Below are positions 1-8,707 of a stretch of 12,094 nucleotides of DNA, piece by piece. The position numbers were made by a program, and so were the translations under genes. This DNA is from CAYJEQ01 sp964369235 (lineage in GTDB: Bacteria; Bacillota; Clostridia; Oscillospirales; Ruminococcaceae). Within the stretch, counting starts at the first letter, position 1. Each line of letters begins with the position of its first letter. The stretch spans positions 1-12,094 of the forward strand of contig CAYJEQ010000077.1 in the NCBI GenBank assembly GCA_964369235.1, given 5' to 3'. The notes under the pieces were generated by a model. That model was not told where the DNA came from. It was given only the letters and a program-made list of their open reading frames with translations, and did no database searches.

Positions 1-522
1 TTACAATATAGTAATTGCAACACCAGCAACACTAACAATCACAGCAAAATCACTATACATTAGTGCAGAAGATAATTCTGTAGAATATGATGGTAATGCA
101 CACACATTAGCATACCAAGTATCTGGCACATCCTCTCTACTAGCAGGCCACACAATTGAAGGTCTAGAAGTAGCTGAGCACACTAATGTAGGAACATACC
201 AGATGGCACCAACATTAGCGGATATCAAGGTATACAATGGAAATACTGATGTTACTGGTAATTACAATATAGTAATTGCAACACCAGCAACACTAACAAT
301 CACAGCAAAATCACTAAACATAAGCACAACTGATCTTTCTGTAGTATACGATGGTAATGAACACACATTAGTGTATGCAGTAGATGGCACAACTCCACTA
401 GTAGCTGGACACACAATTGGTGGTTTAGATGTAGCTAAGTATACAAATGTTGGCACATACCTAATGACACTAGATGCAAATGACATTACAATCAGTGATG
501 CTAATGGCTCTGTTAAGGATAA
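1..522 (+). repeat. Two tandem 261-bp (87-residue) MBG-like coding repeats with a 55-bp exact core
   Basis: Bases 1-55 and 262-316 are identical, and the following sequence stays alignable (YDGN, AGHTI and TNVGTY motifs recur), so the unit is 261 bp. The unit is a multiple of three, so copies can be gained or lost in frame. More copies probably lie left of the window. Confidence 0.85.
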
Positions 523-2173
523 TTATACAATTAACATCACAGACGGAACATTAACAATTACAACAAGACCAGTTTTCCTAGTAGCTAATGACGCTGTAGC
601 AGAAAATGGTGAAATGGTAGTTAGATACACATTTGATAATCTTACTCACCAGTTAGTATTCGGCCAGAGTACTATATTTGATACAGCAAACATGGAACTA
701 GTAGTAGGTCACACAATCTCCATCCCAGCAATGCCAGAATACATTAATGCTGGTAGATACGATGATCTTCTACCAACAACAACTATCTCCTACACAGACA
801 CAGCAGGAGTACCAGTTGATGTAACAGCTAACTACAATATTATTGCTGAAACAACAGCTCTAATTATTGATAAGGCTACAGAAGAATCTGATACTATCCA
901 ATTTGATATTGATAGCACAGGCCACACAAGACAGTACAACGGCCAGCCTCTAACAGAGCATGGCGTAACAGTTATTGATCCAACAACAGCACCAACTACC
1001 ACATATGATGTTAATTACAGATACACATATACAGTAGATGGCACAACCTTTACAGATGTAGACAGCTTTGCTGGTATTACAAATGTAGGTACAGTGGATG
1101 TTATGGTTACAGCTTATAATGATAATTTCGAGATTACATTAGAAGCACCAATCACGCTAACAGTTACACCTAGAGAAGTTGCACTAAATCTAGGCAATAT
1201 CTCTACAGTTGAAGGCAGAAGCATATTCCCATCTCAGCTAGAAACATTAATAAACAATGCTTTATTAAATGCAACAACAACAGCAAATGACACATACCCA
1301 GTAATTATCGATAGCAGTACACTAGGAACAATCGCAGCTGAAATTATAGGTTCTTATGGTGCAGAAGGCAGATATGACGACGCTCTAAGACTTGTATTTA
1401 CAGTAGCAGGAGTAAACACTACTCCAGTTAATGGTGTAGCAAATGCAGCAATCGATAGCAACTACCTAATTACGGTTAATTACGGTGATATTATCGTAGG
1501 TGAGAATAACGACGATGGTAGCAGACCGGGTGGAGATGACGATGAGGACGACAATATCATAGAAATTCCTGATCCATCACCTCCAACAACAGCAGGTCCT
1601 GATCTAGGTGACGATGATGATGATAACACTGGTACAATCACAATTCCTGATGGTAATATTCCACTAGCACCAGGTCCGATTACACCAGCTGGCCCAACAA
1701 CATCAGAAGCACCAGAAACTACTCCAGAGCCAACTCCAGAAACAACTCCAGCTCCAGAAGTAGAAATCGGTGATCAGGAAATCCCAACAACAGATGCTCC
1801 AGAAGTAGAAATCGAAGAACCTGAGATTCCTACAACAGCAGCAGTACTAGGTGGATGGTCCCTAGTTGACCTAATCCTAGCAGTTGTAACAACACTAGTA
1901 TCCGTAACTCTATTTGCTACATACGGCAAGAAGAAGGACGAAGAAGATAATGCAGATGAAGAAACAGTTAAGCGTCATGGTAAACTAAGACTTATGAGCT
2001 TAATCCCAACAATCCTAGCAATTGGACTATTTATCTTTACACAGGATATGAGTCAGGCTATGGTTATGATCGACAGCTGGACAATCGCATTTGCAGTTAT
2101 CACATTAGTACAGCTAACATTAGCGTTCATGGCAAGAAAAGAAAAATCCGAAGAAACTAATGAAGCTAACTAA
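2..2173 (+). CDS. Large repeat-containing surface protein, 5' end missing (MBG-like repeats, three-helix C-terminal membrane module)
   Basis: The frame is open from base 2 to the TAA at 2171-2173, giving 723 visible residues; the start lies left of the window, and the first in-frame ATG (203) falls inside a repeat and is not a start. The visible part opens with two 87-residue repeats containing YDGN and AGHTI motifs, typical of MBG/YDG-type beta-sandwich domains in bacterial adhesins. Further diverged copies follow to about residue 500. Next come an acidic Asp-rich and Pro/Thr-rich stalk with two EVEI...EIPTT repeats, then three hydrophobic helices starting near residues 619, 664 and 693. The first two are joined by a Lys/Glu-rich loop that should be cytoplasmic. 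There is no LPXTG signal, so the protein is probably held in the membrane by this module. The last ~260 residues closely resemble the end of the next gene. An adhesive or surface-layer role is inferred; the ligand is unknown. Confidence 0.85.
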   Translation, partial: YNIVIATPATLTITAKSLYISAEDNSVEYDGNAHTLAYQVSGTSSLLAGHTIEGLEVAEHTNVGTYQMAPTLADIKVYNGNTDVTGNYNIVIATPATLTITAKSLNISTTDLSVVYDGNEHTLVYAVDGTTPLVAGHTIGGLDVAKYTNVGTYLMTLDANDITISDANGSVKDNYTINITDGTLTITTRPVFLVANDAVAENGEMVVRYTFDNLTHQLVFGQSTIFDTANMELVVGHTISIPAMPEYINAGRYDDLLPTTTISYTDTAGVPVDVTANYNIIAETTALIIDKATEESDTIQFDIDSTGHTRQYNGQPLTEHGVTVIDPTTAPTTTYDVNYRYTYTVDGTTFTDVDSFAGITNVGTVDVMVTAYNDNFEITLEAPITLTVTPREVALNLGNISTVEGRSIFPSQLETLINNALLNATTTANDTYPVIIDSSTLGTIAAEIIGSYGAEGRYDDALRLVFTVAGVNTTPVNGVANAAIDSNYLITVNYGDIIVGENNDDGSRPGGDDDEDDNIIEIPDPSPPTTAGPDLGDDDDDNTGTITIPDGNIPLAPGPITPAGPTTSEAPETTPEPTPETTPAPEVEIGDQEIPTTDAPEVEIEEPEIPTTAAVLGGWSLVDLILAVVTTLVSVTLFATYGKKKDEEDNADEETVKRHGKLRLMSLIPTILAIGLFIFTQDMSQAMVMIDSWTIAFAVITLVQLTLAFMARKEKSEETNEAN

Positions 2174-2208
2174 CAAATTTCGATAGTGTTTGTCAAACTC
2201 ATTCTTTT

Positions 2209-2238
2209 GAAAAAACCTCCCTTCGGGGAGGTTTTTTC
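2209..2238 (+). terminator. Intrinsic terminator of the first surface-protein gene
   Basis: A perfect 13-bp stem (2209-2221 with 2226-2238) closes on a TTCG tetraloop (2222-2225). Its GC core is CCTCCC/GGGAGG and its 3' arm holds six T. It lies 35 bases after the stop codon. The A-run in the 5' arm could make it work on both strands, but no - strand gene faces it. Confidence 0.93.
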
Positions 2239-2481
2239 TGTTTATATTTCCATTAGTTATGTATTAAATATCCCACATAATATTACAGGGGTATTGAATA
2301 AAGAGAGTTTTTCTTAATATGTATGGTATAATTCATAAAATCTTTCCTGTTGTTACTTAGGTAGAAGCATTTTGTGCAAGTGAGTAGTATATATTATAAT
2401 AAGGTATAGGTGTAAAAATATCCCAAATTATATAATGATGATAAAAACCATAAAATTGAACTGAATTTCCCTAAAAAGTTA

Positions 2482-2522
2482 CATATGGTTACCTTGATAC
2501 GCTTTGTCGGTAATTACATATG
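2482..2522. promoter_or_regulatory. Imperfect inverted repeat, possible leader hairpin
   Basis: CATATGGTTACC (2482-2493) pairs with GGTAAT-(TA)-CATATG (2509-2522). This gives about 12 pairs with one G-U, a two-base bulge and a 15-base loop. It would lie in the leader RNA if the promoters at 2327 or 2395 are used. Its role is unknown. Confidence 0.35.
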
Positions 2523-2578
2523 ATAGGTGACAGAGGTTATTTTAGTAAGTTAAAATATTATATACATATAAACAGCCT

Positions 2579-2596
2579 ATTTACATGCGTGTAAAT
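2579..2596. promoter_or_regulatory. 7-bp inverted repeat, possible operator
   Basis: ATTTACA (2579-2585) and TGTAAAT (2590-2596) are perfect inverted arms separated by TGCG, a dyad size typical of dimeric repressor sites. It lies about 60 bases upstream of the -35 box of the proximal promoter. I cannot assign a regulator. Confidence 0.35.
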
Positions 2597-2658
2597 CCGC
2601 ATTAAATTATGCAATATGACAAATATTAAGATTGTCCCATAAAATTGCAAAATTCCTA

Positions 2659-2687
2659 TTGCATTATATACAAACCTAGTGTATAAT
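2659..2687 (+). promoter_or_regulatory. Candidate promoter of the second surface-protein gene
   Basis: A consensus -10 TATAAT (2682-2687) lies 17 bases after TTGCAT (2659-2664, matching TTG of the -35 consensus). Transcription would start near 2694, leaving a leader of about 60 bases. Confidence 0.55.
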
Positions 2688-2744
2688 ATGCCAGTAACAA
2701 AAAATATAGAATTTTGTTTCGGTTTTATATTAAAGGAAAAAATT

Positions 2745-2753
2745 AAAGGAGAG
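2745..2753 (+). promoter_or_regulatory. Ribosome binding site whose spacing leaves two possible starts
   Basis: AAAGGAGAG is a strong Shine-Dalgarno sequence. The GTG at 2755 is only 3 bases from the GGAG, which is short. The in-frame ATG at 2764 is 12 bases away, which is long. Both give the same signal peptide and differ by three residues. I list 2755 as the outer limit; ATG 2764 is about equally likely. Confidence 0.6.
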
Positions 2754-2754
2754 T

Positions 2755-5700
2755 GTGGGCAAGATGATGAAAAGATTTAACACTAAAGCTAGACTAATGA
2801 GTTTACTGCTTGCAGTAGCAATGGTAATGCCAAACTTTAGTATCCCCCTAACAGCTTATGCAGAAGGCATAGCAACTAACGATACCATAATAACAGAGGT
2901 ATTAACAGAAACCCCAACAGGAACAGAAGCTCCAATAGGAACAGAAGCTCCAACAGGAACAGAAGCTCNNNNNNNNNNNNNNNNNNNNNNNNNNNNNNNN
3001 NNNNNNNNNNNNNNNNNNNNNNNNNNNNNNNNNNNNNNNNNNNNNNNNNNNNNNNNNNNNNNNNNNNNCTCCAACAGGAACAGAAGCTCCAATAGGAACA
3101 GAAGCTCCAACAGGAACAGAAGCACCAACAGGAACAGAAGCACCGACAGAAACCGAAACAACTGACATAATACCAACAACAGAGCATCAGATGATGACAC
3201 TGGCAGCAGGTGGAGATTATACAGTTACCTACTTGGGCTGGGATCACGAACCAGAACATCAGTCAAATGTGAATCATGGCGATGCATATCAGATACTAGA
3301 CAGTAACCATACTAATAACAGTAAGGGATGGAGCTGGATAGTGTATGAAGGTAGAGATAATATCTCAGGCTATGACACAACAGAAGGATTAAAAGCTGGC
3401 GATAGGGTGATTATAACAGGGGATGTAGTCCTAGTAAATGAAGCCACTATGAATCATACATATGTAATTGATTATGTATATAATGGCACATCTTACGGAA
3501 CACAGACGGCGACTTTTAATCTATCCAATCTACTTGAGTTTATGGCAAACGAAACTGTAGCAGAGAATACTATAGGTGACAGATACAACAGCCTTGTTTC
3601 TGAAATGACAGTAATTCCAGCACCAGAAGGTAAGGAGTTCTCCCACTGGGTAGATAGCACAGGCAGAGAATATCAGGTAGGGGACATTGTTCCCGTGGCA
3701 TATTCTATGACAGTATCTCCAGTATGGGTGGAAAGCGAAGTTCCAGCAGTGGAATACGAAGTGACATTCGGTGATAATGACCCTACAAAGGTAGAAGAAA
3801 ACACCACAACAACAGCACCAACAACAAATCCAACAACACCAGATGACAAGGAACTAATTGGTTNNNNNNNNNNNNNNNNNNNNNNNNNNNNNNNNNNNNN
3901 NNNNNNNNNNNNNNNNNNNNNNNNNNNNNNNNNNNNNNNNNNNNNNNNNNNNNNNNNNNNNNNGAAAACAGCACAGAAGTAGAAGTTGAGCTAGGTGGCG
4001 AAACACCAGCAATTACAGCACCAACAACCTACTACCCAGTATATAAAGATATTCCAGCAGTGGAATACGAAGTAACATTCGGTGATAATGACCCTACAAA
4101 AGTAGAAGAAAACACCACGACAACAGCACCAACAACAAATCCAACAACACCAGATGACAAGGAACTAATTGGTTGGGCAACAACAGAAAACAGCACAGAA
4201 GTAGAAGTTGAGCTAGGTGGCGAAACACCAGCAATTACAGGCACAACAACCTACTACCCAGTATATCAGGCTAAGTCCTATGATGTATCTTTTGGTAGCA
4301 ATACTCCTCGTGAAGTTGACCATGGTAGCACAACAGTAGCACCAACAACAAATCCAACAACACCAGAAGGCTCTACACTAATTGGTTGGTCAAAGGCAGA
4401 AAACAGCACAACAGTAGATGTTGCACTAGGTGGCACAACACCAGCAATTACAGCACCAACAACCTACTACCCAGTGTATGAAGCTAAGTCCTATGATGTA
4501 AACTTCGGTGGTAATCCATCTGAGGAAATAGAGCATGGTAGCACAGTAACAGCGCCAGAAACAGACCCAGAAACACCAGCAGGATCTACACTAGTAGGTT
4601 GGACAACAGAAAAAGATGGCACAACAGCAGAAGTTCTTCCAGGGGAAGAAACACCAGCAATCACAGGCCCAACAACCTACTACCCAGTATATGAAAAGGC
4701 TATCTATGATATTACATTTGGTTCTAATGATACAGTAAATGTAGCTCATGGTGGCAACACAATAGCGCCAACAACAAACGGCACAGCAACACCAGTAGGA
4801 TCTACATTAATCGGTTGGTCTACAAGCCCTAACGATACAGAAGTAGAAGTGGATCTAGGGGAAGAAATTGGTCCTATCCTTAAGTCTGATATATACTACC
4901 CAGTAAATGTTAAAAATACTTATGAAGTATCATTTGGTACAAACCCATCTGAAACGATAGAACATGGTAGCACAGCTACAGCACCAACAACCGAGGGTGA
5001 AACACCAGATGATAAGGTGCTAGTAGGTTGGGCAACAACAGAAAACAGTGCAACAGTTGAAGTAGAGCTAGGTGCAGAAACACCAGAAATCACAGCTCCA
5101 ACAACATACTACCCAGTATACAAGGATGTAGAGAAGTTCACAGTTACATATCTAGATGAAACAGGTGCAGTTTACAAAACTGACTCAACAACACAGAAAT
5201 TCACAGCAAATTCTGATTACACACCAGCAGACCTAGAAGGTGCTAACAAGAGAACACTTTCTGGTTGGTATGATGAAGCAACAAACACATTCTACCCAGC
5301 AGGGGAAGAAGCAATTCTTGAAGGCAATGTAACACTAACACCGGTTATTATTAACCATGGCAGTGAGAATGTAGGTAACTACCTATCCAAAACATATGAT
5401 GGAGAAGGTTTTAGCAATGTTGCTAACAGAATTAAAAAAGACCTAGAAGCAAATAACGAAGTATCTGGAATTGACTACAAGAATATTTCTATAGTTGTAT
5501 ATCAGGGTGATAAGGTTATTAATACAACTCTAGAAACAATCCCAGTGATCCTAGCATCTGATACAGCTAATCATGACTACAGATATGAAGGCTATATTGA
5601 TGGTGAGAAGATTTTTGATGGTGATCTTGGACTAAAAGTAAACCATAGAGAAATTACAGTATCCGTAGAAGGTGCAGTAGCAGATGAGTCTGGCACTGAG

Positions 5701-8463
5701 CAGCTAGTAAAAATCTTCACAGGTGGAGATCACACACTAAACTACACAGTTGAAGCTGGCGATGCAGAAGGCAAAACAGGACTGGCAACAGGCCATACAG
5801 CAGCAGAACTAGCACCATTTACAGCATCAACAGCAGGAACACATAAGTACAGCCCATCTATAACAGATGTAAAGATTACTAATACAGCAGGGGAAGATGT
5901 AACAGCTAACTATACAGTTACAATAGTACCAGCAGATCTAGTAATTGAGGGCGCAACAACAGGTTTTGAAATTGCCCTTGATACTACTAAAGAAACAACA
6001 AAAACATATGATGGTGAAGAGCTAACACTAGAAGATACAGACTTTATCGTAACAGATGAGGCTGGAAATGAGCTTTCTGGTTTAGATTTTACCTACACAG
6101 ATAAAGATGGTAAGCCTATTGATGACCCATCTATCCTAGATGCAGGTACAGTAGAGGTTGTAGTAACAGCAGCATCTAAAAATCCTGATGGCACAGTAAA
6201 CTTTGAAGCAAGCACTACAGTTACACTAACAGTAAATAAGAAAGATATTACAGTATCTGTAGCAGGTGCAACAGCAGACTCTACAGGAAGCGTCAAGGTA
6301 GTTAAGCCATACACAGGTAGTGATCAGAGCCTAGAATACACAGTAGAATCTGGTCTAGCTACAGGCGAAAAGGCAACAATGCCAACAACTACACCAGCAG
6401 TATCAGTAGGAGTATATCCATACAGCCCAGCTGTAGAAGATATTACAATTACAGATGCATCAGGTAAAGACACAACAGCAAACTACAATATTACAGTAGT
6501 ACCAGCAGAGCTGGAAATTACAGAAGCTACAACAGGTTTTGAAATTCAGCTAAATGGTGGCAAAGAAACAAGCAAAACATATGATGGTACAGACCTAACT
6601 CTAAATAGCAATGATTTCACTGTAACAGATGCAGCAGGCAAAACAGTAACAGGCCTTGAGTTTATCTACACAGATAAAGATGGTAAGATAGTTGATCCAT
6701 CTATAGTAGATGCAGGAACAAAGGAAATAACTGTAACAGCAGTATCTAAAAATGCCGATGGTACAGTAAACTTTGCAGTAAGCACAGCAGTTACCCTAAC
6801 AGTAGAAAAAAGACCAGTAACTATGACAGTAACAGAAGCGACAGCTAATGGTATTGGTAGACTACAGGTAACTAAATCTTACACAGGGGAAGAATTTACC
6901 CTTGAGCACACAGCACAGTCAGCAACAGCTGAAACAGGACTAGTTCCAGGACATAGTACACTTATCCCAACCCCAGCAGTCGCTACAACAGTTGGCAGAT
7001 ACACATATGAGCCAACAGTAGCAGATATTACAATTAGCTCAACATCAGGAGATGTAACAGCAAACTATACTATTACAGTTCTACCAGCAGACCTACTAAT
7101 TACTAAGGCTACAGAAGGTTTTGAGATTAATACTGATACCGAAACAAGCAAAACTTATGACGGTACAGAGTTAACTTTAACTGATAATGACTTTACAATT
7201 AGTGGCAAAGATGGTATAATAGATAGCGGTATTGAAATCACCTACACCGATGCTGATGGCAATCCTATTGATCCAACAGTTTTAGATGCAGGAACAATTG
7301 ATGTATATGTAACAGCAACTTCTAAAAATGCCGATGACACCATTAACTTTGAGGTAACCACAGTAGTAACACTAACAGTGTCCCCAAGACCAGTTAGCCT
7401 TGTTATTGGCAATGTAAGCCTACAGGAAGGTAATGGACTAACAACAGAGCTTAAGGAATCCCTAGTTAATACAGCCCTAGCTTTTGCAACAACAGACGCT
7501 AATGACGGCAAAAATGCAATTATCGATCCTAGCCACCTACTAGGTGCAACACTTACAACTCCAGCAGATATTACAGTAGTAGGAACATACCTAGATTCTC
7601 TAGGTCTACAGTTTACACTAGCTGATGGAACAGTTGTAGTGCTAACACACAATGAAGCAAATAACCTAGTAAATGGCAACTATGATATAACATTAGATTT
7701 CGGTACTCTAACAGTTACAGCTAAACCTGTGGTAACACCAGGTGGCGGTAGCGGTGGAGACAATGACAATGATGACAGAAACCCAGGTTTCGGTGGTGGT
7801 AATGACGATGATGAGGATGAAGATACAATAGTAATCCCAGAAACAGAAATCCCAACATCTCCTGGTACAATCATTACTCCAGATGATACCGATGACTTTA
7901 CACCAGCTCCAGTTCCAACTACACCAACAGCACCAACTACACCTGAAACATCTCTACCATCAGCTGGTACAGATACAGATGGCACAACTGGTAATGAAGG
8001 TACAGGTACTGAGGGGAATACCGATGGTAGCACAGAGGAAGAAACAGCACCAGAAATAGTAATTGAAGATGCTGAAATCCCAATGACTGATTCTCCAGAA
8101 ATCCAGATTGAAGAACCACAAATTCCAACAACAGCAGGACCACAGTTAGGTGGTTGGGCTCTAGTTGATTTAGTGCTTGCACTAATAACAGCTCTAACTT
8201 CTGTAATTCTACTAGCTTCTTACTCAAGAAGATATAGAGATGAAGACACAGAAGAAGAGAAAAAGAGCAAAGGAAGACTAAGACTAATGAGCATTTTACT
8301 TGCAGCTATTGCAGTAGGCCTATTCCTGTTCACACAGAACCTAGCTCTACCTATGGTTATGGTAGACAAATGGACACTTGTGTTTGCAGTAATCACATTA
8401 GTACAGTTAATAGTTGCGTTTATGGCTAGACATGAAACTGAACAGCCAAAACCAATTCACTAA
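2755..8463 (+). CDS. Giant multi-repeat surface adhesin (signal peptide, InlB-like and MBG/YDG-like repeats, three-helix C-terminal anchor), split by two assembly gaps
   Basis: I read this as one gene of at least 1,830 residues. Three frame pieces (2755-2968, 3069-3863, 3964-8463) join through the N gaps, because each gap lies inside a repeat that resumes in another frame on the far side. Order: a signal peptide (MKRF..., hydrophobic core, likely cut after AYA), PTGTEA hexapeptides, a unique N-terminal domain (about 3180-3740), InlB-like B-repeats with the IGW and TTYYPVY motifs (3749-5136), and a related diverged repeat (from 5137). Then come three alternating pairs of MBG-like and YDG-like domains (KTYDG motif, 5647-7386) and a diverged final copy. 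An Asp/Pro/Thr stalk follows, then three membrane helices (about 8155-8223, 8284-8343, 8371-8427). There is no LPXTG signal at the end. InlB and MBG repeats are known from adhesins; adhesion is inferred. Leucine is very often CTA, unlike the small genes downstream. Confidence 0.85.
2914..3142 (+). repeat. 18-bp coding repeat (PTGTEA/PIGTEA) spanning assembly gap 1
   Basis: Three 18-bp units lie before the gap (2914-2967) and four after it (3071-3142), reading P-T/I-G-T-E-A, followed by a decayed unit. The Thr-rich stalk directly follows the signal peptide. The near-identical short units explain why assembly failed here; the true copy number is unknown. Confidence 0.9.
2969..3068. other. Assembly gap 1 (100 N)
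   Basis: Exactly 100 N, a common default gap size. Fitting the repeat phase on both sides (C at 2968 opening a codon, CT at 3069-3070 closing a GCT codon) requires a true gap length divisible by three, so 100 cannot be real. It creates a false frame change. Confidence 0.95.
3749..5136 (+). repeat. InlB-like B-repeat array, about seven units of 71-74 residues
   Basis: Units begin at 3749 (broken by gap 2, tail at 3964-4059), 4060, 4276, 4489, 4702 and 4918. Each shows Y-[ED]-V-[TS]-F-G, an APTT-type hinge, L-[IV]-G-W and a terminal YYPV. This fits the Listeria-Bacteroides/InlB B-repeat pattern. The first visible unit and the one at 4060 differ by only three bases over the 123 bases before the gap, indicating recent amplification. 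The shown bases fit one 222-bp unit if the gap held 11 bases; more copies may be collapsed. Confidence 0.85.
3864..3963. other. Assembly gap 2 (100 N) inside a B-repeat
   Basis: Exactly 100 N. The next unit shows that the shortest filling is 11 bases, finishing the Trp codon and adding Ala-Thr-Thr before Glu-Asn-Ser. Longer fillings would add whole repeat units. The 100-N length moves the gene from frame 2 to frame 1 artificially. Confidence 0.95.
5647..7735 (+). repeat. Alternating MBG-like (A) and YDG-like (B) domain repeats, period about 190-198 residues
   Basis: A-type units start at 5647, 6241, 6811 and 7387 ([RK]-[EDP]-[IV]-T-V-S-V opening, DVTANY near the end). B-type units start near 5959, 6529 and 7111 (GFEI opening, KTYDG, D-A-G-T, TVTLTV close). 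A-to-A distances are 594, 570 and 576 bp. The fourth A unit is diverged, lacks a B partner, and matches the last domain of the upstream paralog (about 1174-1500). Confidence 0.85.
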
Positions 8464-8503
8464 AATTCGATTATTTCTATTTTTTGTTTGTCCTTTTCTT
8501 TTT

Positions 8504-8532
8504 GAAAGAACCTCCCTTAGGGAGGTTTTTTC
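8504..8532 (+). terminator. Intrinsic terminator of the giant adhesin gene
   Basis: A 13-bp stem (8504-8516 with 8520-8532, one G-U) with a TTA loop, a CCTCCC/GGGAGG core and a 3' run of six T. It lies 40 bases after the stop. The core equals that of the terminator at 2209-2238. Confidence 0.92.
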
Positions 8533-8591
8533 ATATTCTAAAATAATTACATAGCCTATAAAACTAATAAAAAAGGTACTATATCAAATGT

Positions 8592-8632
8592 AGGGGTGTC
8601 TTCCCTCGTTGTCGACGAGGGAAGACACCCCA
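8592..8632. repeat. Perfect 17-bp GC-rich hairpin without T-tract, between convergent genes
   Basis: Arms 8593-8609 and 8615-8631 are perfectly complementary around a 5-base loop. Neither side has a T-run, so it is not a standard intrinsic terminator. It lies 60 bases beyond the adhesin terminator and 76 bases before the end of the - strand operon. It could be a transcription barrier, an RNA 3'-end stabiliser or an interspersed palindrome. Confidence 0.75.
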
Positions 8633-8707
8633 TATAAATTCACCCCAACATCTACCATGTGGATTATTGAAAACAGCATTTTAAATATTATGTATGTTAA
8701 ATGTATA

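Larger units (their letters stand above)
2239..2754. other. AT-rich intergenic region between the two surface-protein genes
   Basis: About 515 bases with no credible gene. Besides the elements listed separately, it holds several TATAAT boxes. One at 2327-2332 is preceded by TGG (extended -10). One at 2395-2400 has TTGTGC 17 bases upstream (2372-2377). A third, at 2431-2436, has no fitting -35. If any upstream box is used, the second gene would carry a leader of 300-400 nt. A 10-bp direct repeat (AAATATCCCA) sits at 2266-2275 and 2416-2425. I recognise no riboswitch; I looked for c-di-GMP-I features in particular and did not find them. Confidence 0.6.

Noticed and set aside
2914..3142. CRISPR array from the regular 18-bp repeats
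   Set aside because: The units are contiguous coding hexapeptides without unique spacers.
3191..3982. A separate gene starting at 3191 and ending at 3982
   Set aside because: The frame is open from 3071, the ATG sits within the continuing protein, and the end past the gap is a frame artefact of the 100-N filler.
4060..4062. GTG start of a separate 1,467-residue gene
   Set aside because: The same frame is open from 3964 after the gap, the codon is in the middle of a repeat motif, and no ribosome binding site precedes it.
7954..7968. LPSAG in the stalk of the giant adhesin as a sortase signal
   Set aside because: It is about 170 residues from the C-terminus and is followed by acidic stalk, not by a hydrophobic segment and a positive tail.
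7242..8227. Long - strand reading frames opposite the adhesin genes
   Set aside because: They are shadows of repetitive Thr/Ala/Ser-rich coding sequence, without ribosome binding sites or recognisable protein features.
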